DNA of 6,738 nucleotides. Origin: JBAROU01 sp049642385 (GTDB lineage: Bacteria; Chloroflexota; Dehalococcoidia; DSTF01; RBG-16-68-14). Every line of letters starts with the position of its first letter. Within the stretch, counting starts at the first letter, position 1. The translations under genes and the position numbers were made by a program. The stretch is taken from NCBI GenBank assembly GCA_049642385.1, contig JBAROU010000027.1:1-6738 (forward strand), written 5' to 3'. Shown one piece after another: positions 1 through 4,036 of the stretch. The notes under the pieces are model-generated. The model did no database searches, had not been told where the DNA came from, and was given only the letters and a program-made list of their open reading frames with translations.

Positions 1-143
1 GGACCGGAGACGTCTATCGCGCGGTCAGGCGAAAGGGGGGAAAGGTGTTGAAAATCTCGCCCCGGAAGGGGGGAAAGGTTTTGAAAAACCTCACTCCAGA
101 GGGGGCAAAGGTTTTGAAAAAGTCGTCAGGAAAGGGTCCCTAG
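1..143 (+). CDS. Possible 3' end of an unidentified gene with a lysine-rich repeated tail (partial)
   Basis: An open frame enters from the left edge (first full codon at base 3) and ends at TAG 141-143, giving 46 visible residues. It starts TGDVYRAVRR and continues with an 11-residue repeat: KGGKVLK in two copies, then EGAKVLK, and finally GKGP before the stop. Between copies 1 and 2 the only change in the seven-codon core is synonymous (GTG/GTT for valine); between copies 2 and 3 it is K to E and G to A. This mildly favours a translated frame, but tandem repeats can create open frames by chance. The tail would be strongly basic, as in proteins that touch nucleic acid or an anionic surface, but no family is recognised. 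The start and main domain lie outside the window. The repeat may instead be purely intergenic. Confidence 0.35.
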   Translation, partial: TGDVYRAVRRKGGKVLKISPRKGGKVLKNLTPEGAKVLKKSSGKGP

Positions 144-163
144 GTTTTGAGAACCGACAACAG
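32..163. repeat. 33-bp tandem repeat, four copies, the last degenerate
   Basis: Copies lie at 32-64, 65-97, 98-130 and 131-163, with an exact 33-base period. Each has a conserved block of about 23 bases (core GGGGGGAAAGG then TTTTGAAAA) followed by about 10 variable bases. By eye, copies 1 and 2 match at 21 of 23 block positions and copies 2 and 3 at 20 of 23. Copy 4 keeps mainly its 3' part, AGGTTTTGAGAA. The period is a multiple of three, so a translated frame stays in phase and gives an 11-residue peptide repeat. Read on the other strand the same block gives FFKTFPPF-like peptides, so coding on either strand is unproven. The purine-rich strand has runs of five to six G. Confidence 0.85.
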
Positions 164-238
164 CGGCCCAACGCAACTACTCGATTGTTCCCATCGAGGG
201 CCGTCGCAGCCAGGGTCGGCCTCAACCGGGCACCAACT

Positions 239-250
239 TGTTTCGAAACA
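239..250. promoter_or_regulatory. Perfect 12-bp palindrome upstream of the HNH gene
   Basis: TGTTTCGAAACA is a perfect palindrome whose 3' end is 63 bases before the HNH-gene ATG at 314. It has the size and symmetry of a binding site for a dimeric repressor. No regulator gene is visible in the window, so a function as operator is inference only. A second, imperfectly spaced inverted repeat lies just downstream at 275-291. Confidence 0.3.
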
Positions 251-274
251 GGCGAGATTTTTGCGCCGGCGGCA

Positions 275-291
275 GTGACCTACCTTGTCAC
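275..291. promoter_or_regulatory. Inverted repeat GTGAC-N7-GTCAC
   Basis: GTGAC at 275-279 is the exact reverse complement of GTCAC at 287-291, with seven bases between. It lies 22 bases before the HNH-gene ATG and just upstream of the putative -10 hexamer at 302-307, where a repressor or activator would contact the promoter. Five-base half-sites are short and could arise by chance. Confidence 0.3.
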
Positions 292-301
292 ACGGCCGTC
301 C

Positions 302-307
302 TATCGT
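302..307 (+). promoter_or_regulatory. Putative -10 hexamer of a leaderless HNH transcript
   Basis: TATCGT matches the TANNNT form of a -10 element and begins exactly 12 bases before ATG 314, so transcription would start at or next to the start codon. No Shine-Dalgarno sequence is visible before that ATG, which fits a leaderless message. The acylase gene has the same nine bases, TATCGTGGC, at the same distance from its ATG. No good -35 hexamer is seen 16-18 bases upstream; TTGTCA at 285-290 is only 11 bases away. Confidence 0.35.
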
Positions 308-313
308 GGCCTC

Positions 314-1507
314 ATGGCTACCACTCCAACGACTTCCGACGACGTGGCTGCCTTCGCGACGTTGTCGGACGACGAACTCGTCGAGCGCGTGAAGGATCTC
401 GCTGGCTGCGAGCGGCGTGCCTCCGTGGCGCTCATCCGCTCCCTCATCGAGTTCGACGCGCGCCAGCTGTACCTTCGCGAAGGCTGCTCCTCCCTTTATA
501 CCTACTGCACGCAGGTGCTGCATCTGTCCGAAGCCTCGGCGTATAACCGCATCGAGGCGGCGCGCTCCGCGAGGCGTTATCCGCAAGTACTCGAAATGCT
601 CGAAACCGGAGACCTAACGCTGACAGCAATCCGGCTGCTCGCGCCGCATCTGACGGCCGAAAATCACGCGGACGTCCTGGCGGCGGCCCGGCACAGGAGC
701 AGATTCGAGATTCAGGAACTGATTGTGTCGATCGCTCCTGGTGCGGCATGTTCGACTCCATGTGACGCAATCCTCGTCACGCAACTCGCGCCGGACAGCT
801 GCAGGCTCCACGTGACGCTGTCACGCGAGACGTACGACAAGCTGCAGCGCGCGCAACAGCTGCTCCGGCATGCGCACCCCAACGGGGATGTAGGCGCGAT
901 TCTCGATCGCGCACTGACGCTGCTGATCGACGATCTCGAGCGCCACCGGTTCGCCCGCGTCGCATCACCGCGACCGAGCGCCGACGAAGGTACGGCGTCG
1001 GGGCGTCACATACCTGCGGCCGTCAGGCGTGCCGTCTGGCAGCGGGATGAGGCCCGTTGCGCGTTCGTCGGACGCGAGGGCCGCTGTCGCGAAACCGCGT
1101 TCCTCGAGTTCCACCACGTCGCGCCGTACGCGGTCGGGGGCGCACCAAGCGAAGAGAACATCCAGCTCCGCTGCCGCGCGCACAACCAGTATGAGGCGCG
1201 CCTTTTCTTCGGGGACACGGTCGTTCGCGAGCGACGGGAAGCGTGGCCGGTTGTTCCGGTGTGGTCTTCACAATCGCAGATGAAGCAATCGCCTGGCCAC
1301 GAGGCGGTACTGATCGCGGTAAATGATCGTGCGCGATCCCGGCCATCAGGGCGGAAGGGTCAGTCTGTTGCAGTTGCTGCAGGACGCTTTCGGCTGTGCC
1401 GTGCTCTTCGCGCGATCGCCGCGCCACCAGTTGCAAGCAGAAACAGCGCAGACGGCTCAGGCACCGGCGCCGAGTCCGCCAGCATCCGGCCTTGGTACGA
1501 GATGTGA
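314..1507 (+). CDS. HNH endonuclease-motif protein, with an atypical C-terminal extension
   Basis: The 397-residue protein belongs to the large group of HNH-motif proteins common in Acidobacteriota and Myxococcota. Residues about 17-142 form the typical helical N-terminal region (LSDDELVERVKDL, then LYTYCTQVLHLSEASAYNRI). A middle segment (about 160-215) leads to the HNH domain at about 231-300, which starts RHIPAAVRRAVWQRD. The zinc and catalytic residues are present: Cys249, Cys258, His267-His268, Asn282, Cys287, His290 and Asn291. Such proteins are predicted metal-dependent nucleases; the cellular target is unknown. ATG 314 was chosen because the family-like sequence starts just after it; the frame is open back to 185, but that part looks like translated noncoding DNA. 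After about residue 312 the sequence is Ala/Arg/Ser-rich, unlike the family, and residues 350-397 run antisense to a PEP-CTERM remnant. The original stop has probably been lost. The family call is firm; the natural C-terminus is not. Confidence 0.88.
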   Translation: MATTPTTSDDVAAFATLSDDELVERVKDLAGCERRASVALIRSLIEFDARQLYLREGCSSLYTYCTQVLHLSEASAYNRIEAARSARRYPQVLEMLETGDLTLTAIRLLAPHLTAENHADVLAAARHRSRFEIQELIVSIAPGAACSTPCDAILVTQLAPDSCRLHVTLSRETYDKLQRAQQLLRHAHPNGDVGAILDRALTLLIDDLERHRFARVASPRPSADEGTASGRHIPAAVRRAVWQRDEARCAFVGREGRCRETAFLEFHHVAPYAVGGAPSEENIQLRCRAHNQYEARLFFGDTVVRERREAWPVVPVWSSQSQMKQSPGHEAVLIAVNDRARSRPSGRKGQSVAVAAGRFRLCRALRAIAAPPVASRNSADGSGTGAESASIRPWYEM

Positions 1508-1596
1508 TCGATCGTCTCGTCAAGTTCACCGCCCGACGCGGAGCGTCGTATCGCCGAATAGCCGTAGCCGAAGGCAAGCGTACTGCCGCACCCGCC
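1360..1596 (-). pseudogene. 3' remnant of a PEP-CTERM (exosortase-sorted) protein gene
   Basis: On the minus strand a 78-codon open frame runs from just after a TAA (1597-1599) to TGA at 1360-1362. Its end has the three parts of a PEP-CTERM signal in order: VPEP (1453-1464), a hydrophobic stretch ALFLLATGGAAIA (1411-1449) and a basic cluster RRARHSRKR (1384-1410). The 40 or so residues before it (…GGELDETIDHISYQGRM) read like the end of an exported protein. In intact proteins an exosortase cuts this signal at the membrane. No start codon precedes the signal except an ATG at 1483-1485 only six codons before VPEP, so there is no signal peptide or body and the gene is broken. Seven residues (PAATATD) follow the basic cluster, slightly longer than usual. 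The remnant faces the HNH gene tail-to-tail and now overlaps its 3' end. The host protein cannot be identified. Confidence 0.6.
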
Positions 1597-1689
1597 TTAG
1601 TGGGCATGACTGTCTCCCCGCTACGGCGAGGCAGGCACCCACCCTCGGCGGCCCGATCATCCGCCGCAGGATCGGTGTATCGTGGCGCG
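1508..1689. other. Intergenic stretch with decayed coding sequence and a GC hairpin
   Basis: The first half continues the minus-strand PEP-CTERM remnant; upstream of its TAA at 1597-1599 I find no convincing coding frame on either strand. An inverted repeat CGGCGG (1646-1651) and CCGCCG (1661-1666) with a nine-base loop lies 11 bases before the putative acylase -10 element. It could be a weak hairpin or a protein-binding site. It has no following T tract, so it is not a good intrinsic terminator. Confidence 0.4.
1678..1683 (+). promoter_or_regulatory. Putative -10 hexamer of a leaderless acylase transcript
   Basis: TATCGT begins exactly 12 bases before the acylase ATG at 1690 and is followed by GGC, as upstream of the HNH gene. 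No Shine-Dalgarno sequence lies in the usual window before the ATG; the nearest purine run, CAGGA, is about 19 bases away. No clear -35 hexamer is seen. The arrangement suggests a transcript that starts at the start codon. Confidence 0.35.
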
Positions 1690-3816
1690 ATGAAGCAGCT
1701 CGAGAAACGCCTTCGAATCCGGTCGCGCGCGGCGCTCTGGCTCGGCATCGCGCTGATGACGCTGGCGCCCGTGCACGGCACGGCTGCGGTACCGGCAAAG
1801 GGGACGGAGATCCTCTGGGATCGATACGGCGTCCCGCACATCTTCGCGCGGGATCATGCGAGCCTTTTCTACGCCTACGGATACGCGCAGATGGAAGCAC
1901 ACGCGGAACTGCTCGTGCGCCTCTACGCGCAGGCACGCGGCCGCGGCGCCGAGTTCTACGGCGATGGCTACCTGCCCAGCGACCGCTGGGTACGCACCAA
2001 CGGCATTCCGAAGAAGGCGGCAACATGGGCCGCGCAGCAGTCGTCGGAATTCGGACCGTTGATTCGTGCGTTTGCGGACGGTCTGAACGCGTGGACCGCC
2101 GCCAATCCCACCATGCTCAGCGCAGCGGCCAAGGGCGTCCTTCCGCTGACGCCGCAAGACGTCTACGCCCACGGGCTGCGCATCATTCACTACGACTGGC
2201 TGACGAGCGAGAACAGCCTCTATACCAGGCTCCGTCGTCAGGGCGTCGACATACATGGATCGAATGGATGGGCGATCGGTCCGTCCAAATCGGCGTCCGG
2301 CAACGCCATGCTGTTAAGCAACTCTCATCTGCCCTGGACCGACATGGACACGTACTTCGAGGTGCAGCTGACGGCGCCTGGCGTGACGTCATACGGTGCG
2401 GTGTGGGTCGGTTTTCCCGTCCTGCGCCAATGCTTCACAGAGTTCGTCGCGTGGACCCAGACAACCAACGGGCCCACCGGCGCGGATGTCTACCGGCTCG
2501 TGCCGAAGCAAGGCGGCTATCTGCTCGACGGACGGACGAAATCGTTCGACGTCGAGAAGCAGATCATCAAGATCCGTCAGGCTGACGGGACCCTGCGCGA
2601 CGAGCCGCTGACGATCCGGCGATCGGTCCACGGCCCCGTGTTCTCCGACGACCGCGGTGTCATCGTCGCGCTGCGCGTGGTCGCGGCGGATCGGCCGCGC
2701 ATGTTCGAGCAGTTCTGGCGGATGGGGCTGGCGCGCAACCTCGAGGAGTGGCGGCAGGCGATGCGGATGCAGCAGCTGCCGATCTTTCACACGATGTACG
2801 CGGATCGCGACGGGCACATCATGTACGTCTACAACGCCGCGCCGCCACGCCGCGCCAATGGCGATCACACCTTTTGGAACGGCGTGCTCCCAGGTGATCG
2901 AACGGATATCATCGCCGGCTCCGAGATTGTCCCCTTCGACCTCCTGCCCCAGGTGATCGACCCGCCAAATGGCTGGGTGCAGAACTGCAACGATTCGCCG
3001 TGGACGTCGACCTATCCGATGGTCCTCGATCCGGCGAAGTTCGCGGCGTTCATCGCCCCGCCGCCGAGCCTCACGCAGAGGGCGCAGCGCAGCATTCGCC
3101 TGCTGTCCGAGCCGGGCAGGATCACGCTCGCCGACCTGAAGGCGATGAAGCTTTCGACGCGCAGCGAGATCGCCGATCGTTTCGTGGACGATCTTGTCGC
3201 CGCCGCGCGCCAGTTCGGTGCCCCCAAGGCGACGGAGGCCGCGGAGATTCTCGCGAAATGGGACCGTCAGGGAGAGAACACGTCCGACGGCACGCTGTTG
3301 TTTCTGCGCTTCATTCAAGCCGCGGGGAATGCCTTCCAGAACATCGGTGGCTACGCGGTCGCCCCAGACCCGCATCAGCCGTTGACGACGCCGCGCGGCT
3401 TCGCGGAGCCGGCGAGGGCTGCGGCCCTGCTCGAGAGCGAAGCGCGGCGTCTCGAGACCGAATACAAGACTTTGCACGTCATCTGGGGCGACGTGGTTCG
3501 ATTGCGAAGAGGATCGCTGGACCTCCCCGGCAACGGCGTGCCGGGCACGCTCGGCGGGATCCGGACCATCGCGACGGGCCGCTTCGTGGAGGGAAAGACC
3601 GGGATTCAGGGCGGCGACACGTTCTATGCCGTGATCGAGTTCCAGAAAAACGGCCCGCCTGTCGGCGAAGCGCTGCTCGGATACGGCAACTGGTCGCGCC
3701 CCGGCTCGAAGCACTTGGAGGATCAGCTGGCGCTCGCCTCCCAGAAACAGATGCGCCCGATCCTGCGGGCGCGACAGCTGATTGAAAAGCAGCTCGAGAG
3801 CCGAAAGGTGTTCTAA
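1690..3816 (+). CDS. Secreted penicillin-acylase-family Ntn hydrolase, probable acyl-homoserine-lactone or lipopeptide acylase
   Basis: The 708-residue protein is a complete member of the penicillin amidase family (peptidase family S45), which hydrolyses amide bonds of acylated substrates outside the cytoplasm. Residues 1-33 look like a signal peptide: a basic start, the hydrophobic stretch AALWLGIALMTLAP, and a likely cut near GTAA/VPAKG. The alpha part opens with ILWDRYGVPHIFARD (41-55). Autocleavage is expected between Gly190 and Ser191 in HGSNGWAIG, making Ser191 the N-terminal nucleophile. His213 in NSHLPW is residue 23 of the resulting beta chain; the quorum-quenching acylase PvdQ has His there, whereas penicillin G acylase has Gln. 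Asn432 or Asn434 in GWVQNCNDSPW is the likely oxyanion-hole residue. Later motifs (GGDTFYAVIEF at 641-651, GYGNWSRPGSKH at 664-675) also fit the family. ATG 1690 was chosen because it directly precedes the signal peptide; the frame is open back to 1396 but that part is noncoding. Substrate (acyl-homoserine lactone, aculeacin-type lipopeptide or beta-lactam) cannot be read from sequence. The gene stands alone. Confidence 0.93.
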   Translation: MKQLEKRLRIRSRAALWLGIALMTLAPVHGTAAVPAKGTEILWDRYGVPHIFARDHASLFYAYGYAQMEAHAELLVRLYAQARGRGAEFYGDGYLPSDRWVRTNGIPKKAATWAAQQSSEFGPLIRAFADGLNAWTAANPTMLSAAAKGVLPLTPQDVYAHGLRIIHYDWLTSENSLYTRLRRQGVDIHGSNGWAIGPSKSASGNAMLLSNSHLPWTDMDTYFEVQLTAPGVTSYGAVWVGFPVLRQCFTEFVAWTQTTNGPTGADVYRLVPKQGGYLLDGRTKSFDVEKQIIKIRQADGTLRDEPLTIRRSVHGPVFSDDRGVIVALRVVAADRPRMFEQFWRMGLARNLEEWRQAMRMQQLPIFHTMYADRDGHIMYVYNAAPPRRANGDHTFWNGVLPGDRTDIIAGSEIVPFDLLPQVIDPPNGWVQNCNDSPWTSTYPMVLDPAKFAAFIAPPPSLTQRAQRSIRLLSEPGRITLADLKAMKLSTRSEIADRFVDDLVAAARQFGAPKATEAAEILAKWDRQGENTSDGTLLFLRFIQAAGNAFQNIGGYAVAPDPHQPLTTPRGFAEPARAAALLESEARRLETEYKTLHVIWGDVVRLRRGSLDLPGNGVPGTLGGIRTIATGRFVEGKTGIQGGDTFYAVIEFQKNGPPVGEALLGYGNWSRPGSKHLEDQLALASQKQMRPILRARQLIEKQLESRKVF

Positions 3817-3861
3817 CCTCAAATTTCGCATTTCAGGCACAGTTTGGAGCGGCCGCGGTTC

Positions 3862-3886
3862 AGGACTGCAGTCGCTGGGCAGTCTT
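3862..3886 (+). terminator. Weak hairpin after the acylase gene, possible terminator
   Basis: AGGACTGC (3862-3869) pairs with GCAGTCTT (3879-3886) as an 8-bp stem with one G-U pair and a nine-base loop, 45 bases after the acylase stop. It is followed by CCAGACC rather than a run of T, so it is at best a weak or factor-assisted terminator. Confidence 0.25.
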
Positions 3887-4004
3887 CCAGACCTGCTCAA
3901 CGACAGCAGGCTGCAGGGAGATCCGCGACCGATACTCCGGCATCTGCCTTGCACCGACGCCGCCGGTTCCCCGCCATTCTGGTCGATAAGGCCACTCGTA
4001 CCCG

Positions 4005-4026
4005 TGTCGGCCTGGGCTTGCCGACA
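4005..4026 (+). promoter_or_regulatory. 7-bp hairpin abutting the ribosome binding site of the coiled-coil gene
   Basis: TGTCGGC (4005-4011) and GCCGACA (4020-4026) are perfect reverse complements around an eight-base loop CTGGGCTT. The last stem base is also the first base of the Shine-Dalgarno sequence AGGAG. In the mRNA the stem would sit directly against the ribosome docking site and could modulate translation or protect the message. With no T tract it is not an intrinsic terminator. A regulatory role is inferred from position only. Confidence 0.4.
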
Positions 4027-4030
4027 GGAG
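4026..4030 (+). promoter_or_regulatory. Strong Shine-Dalgarno site of the coiled-coil gene
   Basis: AGGAG ends six bases before ATG 4037, close to ideal spacing, and fixes the start of the downstream gene. It is the only good ribosome binding site among the three well-supported starts in the window. Confidence 0.75.
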
Positions 4031-4036
4031 ACGCAC

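Larger units (their letters stand above)
3817..4036. other. Intergenic region between acylase and coiled-coil genes
   Basis: This 220-base gap has no convincing short gene. It begins with an A/T-richer stretch (3817-3838) just after the acylase stop and then becomes GC-rich. It holds two hairpins, listed separately, and a 10-bp palindrome GACTGCAGTC at 3864-3873. No well-spaced -35/-10 pair is visible, although TTGCAC at 3949-3954 could be a -35. The gap is long enough for the downstream gene to have its own promoter. Confidence 0.5.

Noticed and set aside
35..120. G-quadruplex in the G-rich repeats
   Set aside because: The long G runs recur only every 33 bases with just short GG pairs between, so loops would be too long for a convincing quadruplex.
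32..163. The direct repeats as a CRISPR array
   Set aside because: The repeated block is about 23 bases with only about 10 variable bases between copies, too short for spacers, and no cas gene is visible.
185..313. An upstream extension of the HNH protein start
   Set aside because: The 43 extra residues do not resemble the family, no ribosome binding site supports them, and the stretch holds operator-like repeats.
1396..1689. An upstream extension of the acylase start
   Set aside because: It would bury the signal peptide behind 98 residues of Arg-rich translated noncoding DNA that overlap the HNH tail and the PEP-CTERM remnant.
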